This document shows, in pieces, positions 25,612-33,191 of a stretch of DNA of 35,104 bases. Each line of letters begins with the position of its first letter. Positions within the stretch are counted from its first letter, which is position 1. Made by a program: the position numbers and the translations under genes. Under the pieces are notes generated by a model that saw only the letters and a program-made list of their open reading frames with translations, had not been told where the DNA came from and did not search any database. Source of the stretch: Empedobacter brevis_A (GTDB taxonomy: Bacteria > Bacteroidota > Bacteroidia > Flavobacteriales > Weeksellaceae). Where the stretch lies: assembly GCF_965118635.1 (NCBI RefSeq), contig NZ_CBCPHV010000017.1, positions 1 to 35,104 of the forward strand. The letters run 5' to 3'.

Positions 25612-26965
25612 TCTGCGGATTTAAATTAGGATTCAATAAAAGTTCACTTTCAGGAAGTGGGAATAATTCAAATGTCGATTTCCATTTAGGTTTCAATGCA
25701 ATCATTTTAGCATTCAGTTGATTCAGTCTTTTCAAGTCGAAAAAACGTGCACCATATTCTGTAAACAATTCATGTTGACGCTCCTCTAAGACACGTTCCA
25801 ACAATTGTTCTTTTGTCCCCATTGTTACAGCGGTCAAACCTGCACGTGTTACAATTTTGTTCAAATACATGACCCCATTTGCTAAATCTCCTTTTTGAAT
25901 ATAAGCTTCAGCTCGATTAAGGATCGTTTCTTCGTTACGTAAAATGATCGAATATTCATTCTGTCCATCAGCTGTGGAGTATTGCTTGTATTTAGAGGCA
26001 TAGTAATACTTTTTACCTGTAAAATCAGCAATCGTTCCTATCCAGTTTTGAAAACGTAAATCTCCTGTTTGAAAAGAATCGACGAAAGATGGTTGTAAAG
26101 CCACAATATAAGGTGGAGCAAAAAACATGAGATAAATACTTGCTTCTAAAGTTGTTGCTGAAGCTGAAGCTGGTGCATATTGCCAAATAGTAGATGAATT
26201 ATCTTTTAAATACGTTTTACTGATATCTTGTCTTAATTTATAGGAATCATTTTGAGCTAAATTTGTAGTAACCTTAATCGCGTCATCCCATCTTTTCTGA
26301 AGCAAATACAAGCGTGATAAAACTAATTCAGTTGCTTCTTTTGATGGGATAAATCGATTACCAACTGGAGTATTTAACGCTAATAATTGCTGGGCTAGTA
26401 ATACATCTTCTTCTATTTTTTGATAAACTTCTTCAATCGTATTCTTAGAAACATGTTGTGTTACTTTATAATCACTAGTAGTAATATAAGGGATTTCTCC
26501 ATAGCTTTGAACTAAATACAAATGCAACAATCCACGAATAAACAACGCTTCACCTTTCAGTTGATTCTTCGTAGATAACTCGATTGTATTTGAATTTTCT
26601 AGGCCTTCAATAATCCGATTGGCTTTGTATATCTGATTATAAGTTGTTTGCCATAATTCTTTGACAGCGCTGGAAGTTGGATTTAAATTTAATTGATAAA
26701 ATTGATCAACCGAACTATTAGCTGTTTGATAAGAAACCAATTCGTCGGTATAACATCCAAAATAAACTCCGCCTCCCAAAAAACCACCAGATAGAAATCC
26801 ATTTTCTCTTAAAGACTGATATAGCCCTGCTAAGGCTGATTGAGCTAATCTACCATCTTTAAATACCGTTTCTTGTGTAATTTGATCTTTTGGCAAATCG
26901 AGGTCAATAAATTTTTCGCAACTCGAATACGATACTACGAATAATAGGATAATAATTTTTTTCAT
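25598..26965 (-). CDS. SusD/RagB-family lipoprotein (second pair)
   Basis: The 455-residue protein has a lipoprotein signal with lipidated C16 (VSYSSC). SusD features are AQSALAGLYQSLRENGFLSG, KGEALFIRGLLHLYLVQSYG, ERQHELFTEYGARFFDLKRL and a C-terminal LFPLPESELLLNPNLNPQND. It would form the substrate-binding lid for the SusC encoded two bases upstream. The following S9 peptidase, whose gene overlaps this one, suggests the ligand is a peptide, as in the RagAB system of Porphyromonas. That parallel is inference from context. Confidence 0.93.
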   Translation of the reverse strand: MKKIIILLFVVSYSSCEKFIDLDLPKDQITQETVFKDGRLAQSALAGLYQSLRENGFLSGGFLGGGVYFGCYTDELVSYQTANSSVDQFYQLNLNPTSSAVKELWQTTYNQIYKANRIIEGLENSNTIELSTKNQLKGEALFIRGLLHLYLVQSYGEIPYITTSDYKVTQHVSKNTIEEVYQKIEEDVLLAQQLLALNTPVGNRFIPSKEATELVLSRLYLLQKRWDDAIKVTTNLAQNDSYKLRQDISKTYLKDNSSTIWQYAPASASATTLEASIYLMFFAPPYIVALQPSFVDSFQTGDLRFQNWIGTIADFTGKKYYYASKYKQYSTADGQNEYSIILRNEETILNRAEAYIQKGDLANGVMYLNKIVTRAGLTAVTMGTKEQLLERVLEERQHELFTEYGARFFDLKRLNQLNAKMIALKPKWKSTFELFPLPESELLLNPNLNPQNDGY

Positions 26966-26967
26966 TG

Positions 26968-29900
26968 TTAATATGTTAAGTTAAACCCAAATGACCATGT
27001 ACGTAAAGCGGGTGTATACCCTGAAAGATTAAATTCAGGATCTAGCCCTTTGTAATTGGTTGATGTCCATAAATTTTGTCCTTGAAAAAAGACTGTCCCC
27101 TGAAAGCGTTTCAATGTTTTTAGAGGGAGTTGATAACTGAGTTGAATATTTTTGAGACGGATGTAGTAAGAATCCATTACACTGGCATCACTTAACCTGA
27201 AATTAGCATTAGCAGTACTCAATACACTACTAGCACCACTGGTCGGTTTTTGATAACGCGCATCAGTATTTGTAGGCGTCCAATAATCCAAAAATTCAGT
27301 ACTATAATTTCCTATAGAGCCCAAATTACCCATCATTGAGACGATATTCCCTCGCGTTTGTGACGAAACTTGCATCAATACATCCAACTGAAAGTTTTTG
27401 TATCGGAAGTTATTTTGTAATCCACCATACCATTTTACTCCTAATTCTTTAACGACTGTACGGTCGTTTACATCCAATTTCCCATCATTGTTCACATCTT
27501 CAAATTGATAAACACCTGTTAAGGGATCAACTCCTAAATAGTGGTACATCTTTTTTAAGGTCATCGATTTACCAATTACCAAAGTAGAAGCATAAGTAGA
27601 GGCCTCTAAATTTGGAAAAGAGATTAATTTATTTTGAGGAACACTAAAATTAACGGATGATTCCCATTGGAAATTAGCGTGGTTTACGGGTTTAGCTGTT
27701 AATGTAAATTCAAATCCTTGATTCTGAACAACTGCATCCAAATTTGCTTGTACAGAAGTGAAACCTGTTGTACTAGGTAATGGAATACCGACTAATTGAT
27801 TGCCCGAACGGTTACGGTAATAGGCTGAAGTTAATTGAATTCGATCACGTAAAAACCCTAATTCCAATGCTACTTCAAATTTACGTGTGGTTTCCCAACC
27901 ATAATTGGCATTAAACAATCGACTGGGTACTATTCCTTGCGTTCCATTATAAACAGTTGAAGTTTGAGCATAGGTATCATAAAACTGGTAATTGCCTATG
28001 TTATCACTTCCTGCTGTACCATAACTTGATCTAATTTTTCCAAATGACAACCAATTAGAATCTTGTAAAAATTTTTCATTCGAGAAAATCCATGCAGCTC
28101 CTACAGCACCAAAGTTAGCAAAACGATTATTTGGTCCAAATCTGCTCGATCCATCACGTCTTCCCGTTAAATTAATGTAATATCGGTTAGCATATTGGTA
28201 ATTCAAGCGTCCATAAAGTGCTGTATAACGGTAAGTAGATGAAGCATCACGTGTTATTCTAACTGTAGTGGCTGCTCCCATATTTTCAATGAATTCGTCT
28301 GAAGTAAAATTCAATCCATTTTGCATCAAATAATCAGAAGATGTGTGCTGAAAAGTTGTCCCCACTAACGCTTCAATTTTATGTTTATTCCATTTTTTCT
28401 GATAATTCAATTGGGGCTCAACCATCCAATTCTGTTGTTGCGTTTGAGAAGTTGACAAGCTTGACCGTTCACTTCCATAGTTGTAAATAGGATTGTACAA
28501 GGTTTTTGGATAAATCATTCGTTCATCAGCGTCATTAGTTGTGTAACCACTATTAAGTTGAACCGTTAAACCATTTATGATTTTGTAATTTAGACTTAGC
28601 TGACTAAGAAAATTGGTTTGATTACTTTTATAATTCTGTGTAGCAGCAGCCATGGGATTTGCAAACGTATTATTCGCCCAATTAATTACTCCATTTTCAT
28701 CATATAAATCTGGAGCATTTGGTGCTAATGATTGGTAAATGCTCATAAAATCGGTCGGAGGGAGATAGTTATTTTGTAGCGTATAAAAACTATTCAACTG
28801 AAGTCTTAATCGTTTATCTACACTTTCATGAGAAAGATTCAATCCCATTTTCGTTCTCTTGTACCGATAATCCCCAGGAAAAATAGTGGTTTCTTCTTGA
28901 TGACCTCCACTTACCATAAATTTCGTTTGAGCGTTCCCACCAGATAATCGAACTTCATTTGAGCTTCGGATTGATTTACCACCGACAAAATACTTTTGCC
29001 AATTGGTATTTTTTGTGGGATCCCATGCACCATTAATATCATAGGCATTCGCGGGATAAGTTGTAAGACCATCATTAGCAAAAGCATTTTTACGCATTTC
29101 TAGATAATCAGCAGTCGACATCATCTTTGGAAGTTGTGCTACTTCCCCAATTGTATAGGAGGTTGCATATTGTATCGTTGTTTTGGCGTTTTTTCCTTTT
29201 TTTGTCGTAATAAGAACAACCCCATTTGCACCACGCGATCCATAAATAGCGGTTGCATCTGCATCTTTCAACACTTCGATGCTTTCAATATCAGATGGAC
29301 TTAAAAAATTTAATGGATTCACATCTTGATAAGGGAAAATAGCCCCTGATAAGCCTGAAGCATATTCATTTGCAGCTGATACAATAACCCCATCTACTAC
29401 ATACAAAGGTGTATTGGCTTCATATCCACTTTTTAAAGCAAAACTTCTCAAGCTATTACGTCCGCGTATTTGTATATCGTACCCACCACCAGCAACCCCA
29501 GAATTTTGTACGATACTCACACCTGCCATACGACCTTGCATAGCAGAAAGTACATTGTTTACCGGCTGATTCTCTATTTCCTTAGCCGTAACACGCGCAA
29601 TAGAACCCGTTCGTGCTTTATCTTTTACGGTATAGTATCCCGCATTTACAACCACTTCATTCAACGCTATACTTTCCTTATCTCTTTCTAAATTAATATC
29701 CAATACATTAGATTCTCTTACAGAAAGTTTAACACCAAAGTAATCAAAGCGCTCAAAGTGCAAAGCTGAATTTTCATTCTGTAGAGTAATAGAATATTCA
29801 CCTTTTTCGTTTGTAATAGTTTTATTATCGGTACCTATTTCCATCACTGTCACACCTAATAGGGGACTAGATTGATCTTTCACCGTTCCAGTCACGGTTT

Positions 29901-29991
29901 TTCCTGTTTGTGCAAATAGGGGTGTAGCACAAACCAATCCCAATAGCACACTTATTGTATGCCTATTGAGTTTAAAGTAAAATATTTTCAT
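26968..29991 (-). CDS. SusC/RagA-family TonB-dependent transporter (second pair)
   Basis: The 1007-residue protein has a signal peptide ending near ATPLFAQ and a carboxypeptidase-D-like beta-sandwich (about residues 32-115, VTGTVKDQSSPLLGVTVMEI). The plug follows, with ALNEVVVNAGYYTVKDKART, MQGRMAGVSI, YVVDGVIV and LKDADATAIYGSRGANGVVL. The barrel ends in WSFGFNLTY with a terminal aromatic residue. Domain order and length are standard for SusC. It starts the second SusCD operon. The 5' leader lies against repeat unit C1, whose other copy is 1.2 kb further away. No regulator gene stands next to it in the window, so control is not visible. Confidence 0.95.
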   Translation of the reverse strand: MKIFYFKLNRHTISVLLGLVCATPLFAQTGKTVTGTVKDQSSPLLGVTVMEIGTDNKTITNEKGEYSITLQNENSALHFERFDYFGVKLSVRESNVLDINLERDKESIALNEVVVNAGYYTVKDKARTGSIARVTAKEIENQPVNNVLSAMQGRMAGVSIVQNSGVAGGGYDIQIRGRNSLRSFALKSGYEANTPLYVVDGVIVSAANEYASGLSGAIFPYQDVNPLNFLSPSDIESIEVLKDADATAIYGSRGANGVVLITTKKGKNAKTTIQYATSYTIGEVAQLPKMMSTADYLEMRKNAFANDGLTTYPANAYDINGAWDPTKNTNWQKYFVGGKSIRSSNEVRLSGGNAQTKFMVSGGHQEETTIFPGDYRYKRTKMGLNLSHESVDKRLRLQLNSFYTLQNNYLPPTDFMSIYQSLAPNAPDLYDENGVINWANNTFANPMAAATQNYKSNQTNFLSQLSLNYKIINGLTVQLNSGYTTNDADERMIYPKTLYNPIYNYGSERSSLSTSQTQQQNWMVEPQLNYQKKWNKHKIEALVGTTFQHTSSDYLMQNGLNFTSDEFIENMGAATTVRITRDASSTYRYTALYGRLNYQYANRYYINLTGRRDGSSRFGPNNRFANFGAVGAAWIFSNEKFLQDSNWLSFGKIRSSYGTAGSDNIGNYQFYDTYAQTSTVYNGTQGIVPSRLFNANYGWETTRKFEVALELGFLRDRIQLTSAYYRNRSGNQLVGIPLPSTTGFTSVQANLDAVVQNQGFEFTLTAKPVNHANFQWESSVNFSVPQNKLISFPNLEASTYASTLVIGKSMTLKKMYHYLGVDPLTGVYQFEDVNNDGKLDVNDRTVVKELGVKWYGGLQNNFRYKNFQLDVLMQVSSQTRGNIVSMMGNLGSIGNYSTEFLDYWTPTNTDARYQKPTSGASSVLSTANANFRLSDASVMDSYYIRLKNIQLSYQLPLKTLKRFQGTVFFQGQNLWTSTNYKGLDPEFNLSGYTPALRTWSFGFNLTY

Positions 29992-30000
29992 AATTTTACA

Positions 30001-30081
30001 TAGTTTTTAATTCAACATTAGTTTTAAAAGCCACTCCTTTTCCCTGTACATCGCGCCAACTTTGTTTTTGGGAAAGGGGTT
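30001..30081 (-). repeat. repeat unit C, copy 1 (beside the SusC leader)
   Basis: This copy matches 31186-31266 with only a few differences. It lies next to the start of the second susC. On the - strand both copies keep a frame reading QSW(R/H)DVQGKGVAFKTNV. A second - strand frame reads MYREKEWLLKLMLN here and MYKEKEWLLKLMFN in copy 2. TTTTCCC and GGGAAAGGGG inside the unit could pair. Confidence 0.7.
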
Positions 30082-30092
30082 TTTTGTTATGT

Positions 30093-30188
30093 TTTACGTG
30101 ATACGCTTTACGTTCTACGTTTTTATTCTTATTAATATTCAAATTCACTTTTTAAAAACAGATTCTAAAAACCGTCCTTGCTGAAGAG
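30093..30188 (+). repeat. repeat unit A1: heptamer array plus flank
   Basis: Five units of seven bases in register (TTTACGT, GATACGC, TTTACGT, TCTACGT, TTTTATT; 30093-30127) are followed by a flank also found after A2 and A5 (AACAGATTCTAAAA, then CCGTCCTTGCTGAAGA). Confidence 0.7.
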
Positions 30189-30350
30189 TCGAGTGTCAAT
30201 TCGGCGTAGTGAGCGTTAAAAATGGTTTACTGTTCGCATTTCATATGCGAATGATTTAAAACATTTAGTGAATAGCCGTTATTGACCGACTTGGAAGCAC
30301 AGACTTGACCTTTTTGGTTCGTTTTTGTGTCAAGACAAAAATGAACATAT

Positions 30351-30439
30351 CATCTTATCTACTCATGATTTCGACTACGCTCAATCAACGCGACTCCGCT
30401 CAATCAACGATTATTATTTTCTAACCACATTTATTAAGT
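30351..30439 (+). repeat. REP-like unit Ra
   Basis: This is a partial REP-like copy without the GAGCCTGTCGAAG half. It holds TTTCGACTACGCTCAATCAACG-type sequence twice in tandem (30370-30408) and the ACATTTATTAAGTT end that joins array A2. Confidence 0.65.
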
Positions 30440-30745
30440 TATACGTGATACGCTTAACGTTCTACGTTTTTATTCATTTTTAATATTCAAATCCACTTTT
30501 TAAAAACAGATTCTAAAACCGTCCTTGCTGAAGATTCTCTTCCTTTCATTTTTTTTCTCATCAAAAAAAACGAAACAAAAAAAGATGCCGACAGTAGACT
30601 CTCAATGATTCAACTAACTAAATTATTTCCATAAAGTTGGCAACTCGCTGCACTCAGACACTCCAACTTTTTTATTCCAATAATTTAGAGTTGAATTGCA
30701 TTTCGATTCTAAATCGTCGGGTTTTTAATTCCTTTTTCAATATTC
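30440..30745 (+). repeat. repeat units A2-B1 (heptamer array plus palindrome)
   Basis: A2 has five heptamers (30440-30474). B1 (about 30541-30745) contains a large imperfect palindrome: 30587-30640 with 30663-30721, including ATTCAACTAACTAAATTATT against AATAATTTAGAGTTGAAT and a closing AAAGTTGG/CCAACTTT stem. The whole block recurs at 31448-31747 in the same orientation. Confidence 0.8.
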
Positions 30746-30768
30746 AAATTTGTTATCACTTTTAACAA

Positions 30769-30872
30769 CGGGTTTTGTCATTCTGAGCCTGTCGAAGAAT
30801 CTCATTATCTACTTATGATTTCGACTCCGCTCAATCAACGATTACCAATCTTTATAACTACATTTATTAAGT
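30769..30872 (+). repeat. REP-like unit Rb
   Basis: About 104 bases that recur at 31344-31447 with only two differences. It contains TTCTGAGCCTGTCGAAGAAT and TTTCGACTCCGCTCAATCAA, elements of a REP-like sequence found scattered in many Bacteroidota genomes. Confidence 0.85.
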
Positions 30873-30907
30873 TTTACGTTATACGCTTAACGTTCTACGT
30901 TTTTATC
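30873..30907 (+). repeat. repeat unit A3 (heptamer array)
   Basis: Five units in register: TTTACGT, TATACGC, TTAACGT, TCTACGT, TTTTATC. The flank after it (AATCAAATTCATTGTCATAT) differs from A1/A2 but matches the flank after A6. Confidence 0.7.
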
Positions 30908-30942
30908 CTTTTTCAATAATCAAATTCATTGTCATATAAATT

Positions 30943-31033
30943 CTCAATACTCAATACTCACATCTCACATCTCAAATCCCGCATTTCTCATCCCGCACCT
31001 CGAATCTCGCATCTCGCATCCCGCAATTTCTCT
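30943..31033 (+). repeat. degenerate 7-bp tandem array D1 (13 units)
   Basis: Thirteen heptamers keep register over 91 bases, moving from CTCAATA through CTCACAT to CTCGCAT and CCCGCAT forms. The + strand is pyrimidine-rich. Confidence 0.8.
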
Positions 31034-31107
31034 CCTAAATAAATCCCCCTCCAACTAGTTTTAAAAATTAAATTAATAAATGAAACAAAATTAACACTAA
31101 TCACTTT

Positions 31108-31158
31108 ATGAAGATCATTTACTTACTTCTTAAGGCGTTGTCGGGGGACAGAATTTGA
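31108..31158 (+). CDS. tiny ORF, LSGD peptide 1
   Basis: ATG to TGA encodes MKIIYLLLKALSGDRI (16 residues). A second tiny ORF in the other module copy has MK at the start and LSGD at the same residues 11-14. No ribosome-binding signal is visible. It could be a leader peptide, a relic, or chance. Confidence 0.2.
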   Translation: MKIIYLLLKALSGDRI

Positions 31159-31185
31159 GTCTTTTTACTCTTTCATGATTTACAA

Positions 31186-31266
31186 TAGTTTTTAGTTAAA
31201 CATTAGTTTTAAAAGCCACTCCTTTTCCTTGTACATCGTGCCAACTTTGTTTTGGGGAAAGGGGGT
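31186..31266 (-). repeat. repeat unit C, copy 2
   Basis: This is the second copy of the leader-like unit at 30001-30081. It keeps the - strand peptide frame up to KTNV, where GAA has become TAA. No susC gene lies next to this copy. Confidence 0.7.
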
Positions 31267-31284
31267 TATTTTTTCGTTATAAGT

Positions 31285-31312
31285 TTTACGGTTAACGTTT
31301 TACGTTTTTATT
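31285..31312 (+). repeat. repeat unit A4 (heptamer array)
   Basis: Four units in register: TTTACGG, TTAACGT, TTTACGT, TTTTATT, followed by the common AATATTCAAATCCACTTTTT flank, which then joins Rc directly. Confidence 0.7.
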
Positions 31313-31343
31313 CTTTTTTAATATTCAAATCCACTTTTTATAA

Positions 31344-31447
31344 CGAGTTTTGTCATTCTGAGCCTGTCGAAGAATCTCATTATCTACTTATGATTTCGAC
31401 TCCGCTCAATCAACGATTACCAATCTTTATAACCACATTTATTAAGT
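31344..31447 (+). repeat. REP-like unit Rc
   Basis: This is the near-identical partner of Rb (two differences in about 104 bases). The frame-like text HSEPVEESHY seen in translation comes from this repeat and is not a gene. Confidence 0.85.
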
Positions 31448-31747
31448 TATACGTGATACGCTTAACGTTTTTATTCTTTTTCAATATTGAAATCCACTTT
31501 TTAAAAACAGATTCTAAAACCGTCCTTGCTGAAGAGTCTTTTCCTTTCATTTTTTTGCTCATCCAAAAAAACGAAACAAAAAAAGATGCCGACAGTAGAC
31601 TCTCAATGATTCAACTAACTAAATTATTTCCATAAAGTTGGCAACTCGCTTCACTCAAACACTCCAACTTTTCTTATTCCAATAATTTAGAGTTGAATTG
31701 CATTTCCATTCTAAATCGTCGGGTTTTTAATTCTTTTTTCAATATTC
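31448..31747 (+). repeat. repeat units A5-B2 (heptamer array plus palindrome)
   Basis: This is the second copy of A2-B1. A5 has TATACGT, GATACGC, TTAACGT, TTTTATT: the same as A2 but lacking exactly one heptamer (TCTACGT). B2 keeps the palindrome (31588-31641 with 31664-31723) with scattered substitutions. Confidence 0.8.
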
Positions 31748-31774
31748 AAATCCACTTGTCATTTAAAATCTAAA

Positions 31775-31928
31775 ATCCCGCTTTTCGCATTCCGAATCTC
31801 TCATCTCGCATTTCACTTCTCACTTCTCACATCTAATCTGTACATACTACATAAGACTTAATACATTTTCGCATTTCGCACCTCGAATTTCGCTTCCTGC
31901 ACCTCGCATTTCTCAAAACTCATCCCGC
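31775..31928 (+). repeat. degenerate 7-bp tandem array D2 (22 units)
   Basis: Twenty-two heptamers run in unbroken register for 154 bases, starting and ending with ATCCCGC. Variants include ATCTCGC, ATTTCGC, ACCTCGC, TTCTCAC and an internal TACTACA/TAAGACT/TAATACA type. Confidence 0.85.
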
Positions 31929-32150
31929 ATTAAAAAACCCTAACCCTCCCAGCTTAATAAAAGGGCTAGGTAAACTACAAGTAGTTTCTGTTTTAAAAGA
32001 GAAAATGTCTCCAACAATGTGTATAAAATGTTAAGGAATGTTCGCTATCTTGTTTTTTGTGGATTTTAGTTATAGGCAACACCTGTACATTTACCATACT
32101 ACTTTTATCAAAAGATCCCCTTACTCACTTACCTCAACCTAAACTTTTTT

Positions 32151-32207
32151 ATGAAAAGACTTTCTTTTCCTATTTTTAAGCTTTCAGGGGATACTTTTTT
32201 TATATAA
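32151..32207 (+). CDS. tiny ORF, LSGD peptide 2
   Basis: ATG to TAA encodes MKRLSFPIFKLSGDTFFI (18 residues). LSGD stands at residues 11-14 as in the ORF at 31108. ATCCCCT (32115-32121) and AGGGGAT could pair around it. The function is unknown and it may not be translated. Confidence 0.2.
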   Translation: MKRLSFPIFKLSGDTFFI

Positions 32208-32213
32208 ACTATT

Positions 32214-32330
32214 TTCTAATTCTAAGCTTATCGAAGAATCTCATTATCTACTTATGATTGCGACTACACTCAATCAACACGACTACGCATAATCAACGAT
32301 TACCAATCTTTATGACCACATTTATTTAGT
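32214..32330 (+). repeat. REP-like unit Rd (diverged)
   Basis: This is a more diverged copy of Rb/Rc (TCGAAGAATCTCATTATCTA is kept; the GAGCCTG part is altered) with a doubled CAATCAACA/AATCAACG core. It leads into A6. Confidence 0.7.
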
Positions 32331-32366
32331 TTTACGGTCTACGGCTTAACGTTCTACGTTTTTATC
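32331..32366 (+). repeat. repeat unit A6 (heptamer array)
   Basis: TTTACGG, TCTACGG, one extra C, TTAACGT, TCTACGT, TTTTATC. The flank after it matches A3 and runs straight into array D3, as A3 runs into D1. Confidence 0.7.
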
Positions 32367-32402
32367 CTTTTTTCAATAATCAAATTCATTGTCATATAAA
32401 TT

Positions 32403-32593
32403 CTCAATACTCAAATCTCAATACTTAAATCTAATTTGTACATACTACTTAGGACTTAAGACATAATACACTTCTCGCATTCCGTATCTCTCACTCCTCA
32501 TTTCAATACTTACTACATAAGACATAATACATACTACATAATACATTTCTCAATTCTCAAATCCCGAACCTCGAATTTCGCATCCCGCATTTC
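32403..32593 (+). repeat. degenerate 7-bp tandem array D3 (about 27 units)
   Basis: About 27 heptamers with one single-base slip near 32473. Types include CTCAATA, CATAATA, CTCGCAT and CGCATCC. It is the longest of the three arrays. Confidence 0.8.
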
Positions 32594-32649
32594 AAAAAAG
32601 GTAGGCCCCAATAAATTTGGAAAATGACAAGAATCGCTATACATTTAGT

Positions 32650-32826
32650 GTGCGAAAAATAAAAGTATAAGATAGCTGTCAAAGTCTCATTACTGAGGCA
32701 CTGATAGAGAGTGTGTAAAGAAAGGAGAACCTTTTCTTTACGATCCGTTAAATGTTATAAAAACGGAGGATTGATTCTTTAAAAGAAAGGGAAAAACGAA
32801 CAGACTCGGTCTGGTGGTTTTTTACA
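32650..32826 (+). other. unique structured stretch, possible small RNA
   Basis: Several hairpins lie close together: GTAAAGAAAGG (32715-32725) with CCTTTTCTTTAC (32730-32741); TCCGTT (32744-32749) with AACGGA (32762-32767); and CAGAC-TCG-GTCTG (32801-32813), which a GTGG and a run of six T follow like a weak terminator. No coding frame is evident and I know no matching RNA family. It is only a candidate. Confidence 0.2.
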
Positions 32827-32827
32827 G

Positions 32828-32935
32828 ATGAATGGAAATTGTTTCGTTCTCATTTTGTGTTTGGTTTATGGAACGATGTTTCTCGGGTATGAAGAATCTC
32901 TTACTAAAAAAGCAAGGAGCAGTCTCACACTTTAG
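32828..32935 (+). CDS. possible 35-residue membrane peptide
   Basis: The ORF starts two bases after the T tract of the hairpin at 32801-32826. It begins MNGNCFVLILCLVYGTMFLG, one hydrophobic helix, and ends in a basic tail (SLTKKARSSLTL). It is too short to assign and may be chance. Further hairpins lie downstream (33026-33042 and 33059-33110). Confidence 0.2.
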   Translation: MNGNCFVLILCLVYGTMFLGYEESLTKKARSSLTL

Positions 32936-33173
32936 AGCCAAGGGCGACCAAACCCATCTTTAAAATCCGAGGATAATAAAGTTTCCATCTAAAGCTAACG
33001 TGAGAACCGCCCACATGCCTTATACAAAAGTAATACTTTTTTAGACATGGAGCGATTTCACGGTGTTCTCGATGGAAAATTGGTCGTTTTGACTCGAGAA
33101 AACATCGTTTAATTAAGACTATTAAAAGTCTAATTATCAAATCGCTATAACAAATATAATACAATTATTTTAA

Positions 33174-33191
33174 TATCCAACAAGTTGGATA
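33174..33191 (+). promoter_or_regulatory. perfect palindrome upstream of the HTH gene, likely operator
   Basis: TATCCAAC-AA-GTTGGATA is an 8-bp perfect inverted repeat around two bases. It ends 16 bases before the start codon of the XRE-type gene. Such sites are commonly bound by the HTH protein itself as autoregulation; that is inferred. Confidence 0.5.

Noticed and set aside
30190..30350. remnant of an insertion sequence in the spacer of copy 1
   Set aside because: No transposase-like frame and no terminal inverted repeats; only one small hairpin near 30233.
31252..31635. 127-residue open frame on the + strand
   Set aside because: It runs across repeat units C, A, Rc, A5 and B; the HSEPVEESHY text comes from the REP-like repeat. 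No domain and no coding-like composition.
31775..31928. D arrays as CRISPR arrays
   Set aside because: The period is 7 bases with no spacers and no identical direct repeats; no cas genes are in the window.
32925..33164. 79-residue open frame on the - strand
   Set aside because: It covers hairpin-rich sequence, has no recognisable domain, and nothing supports a start.
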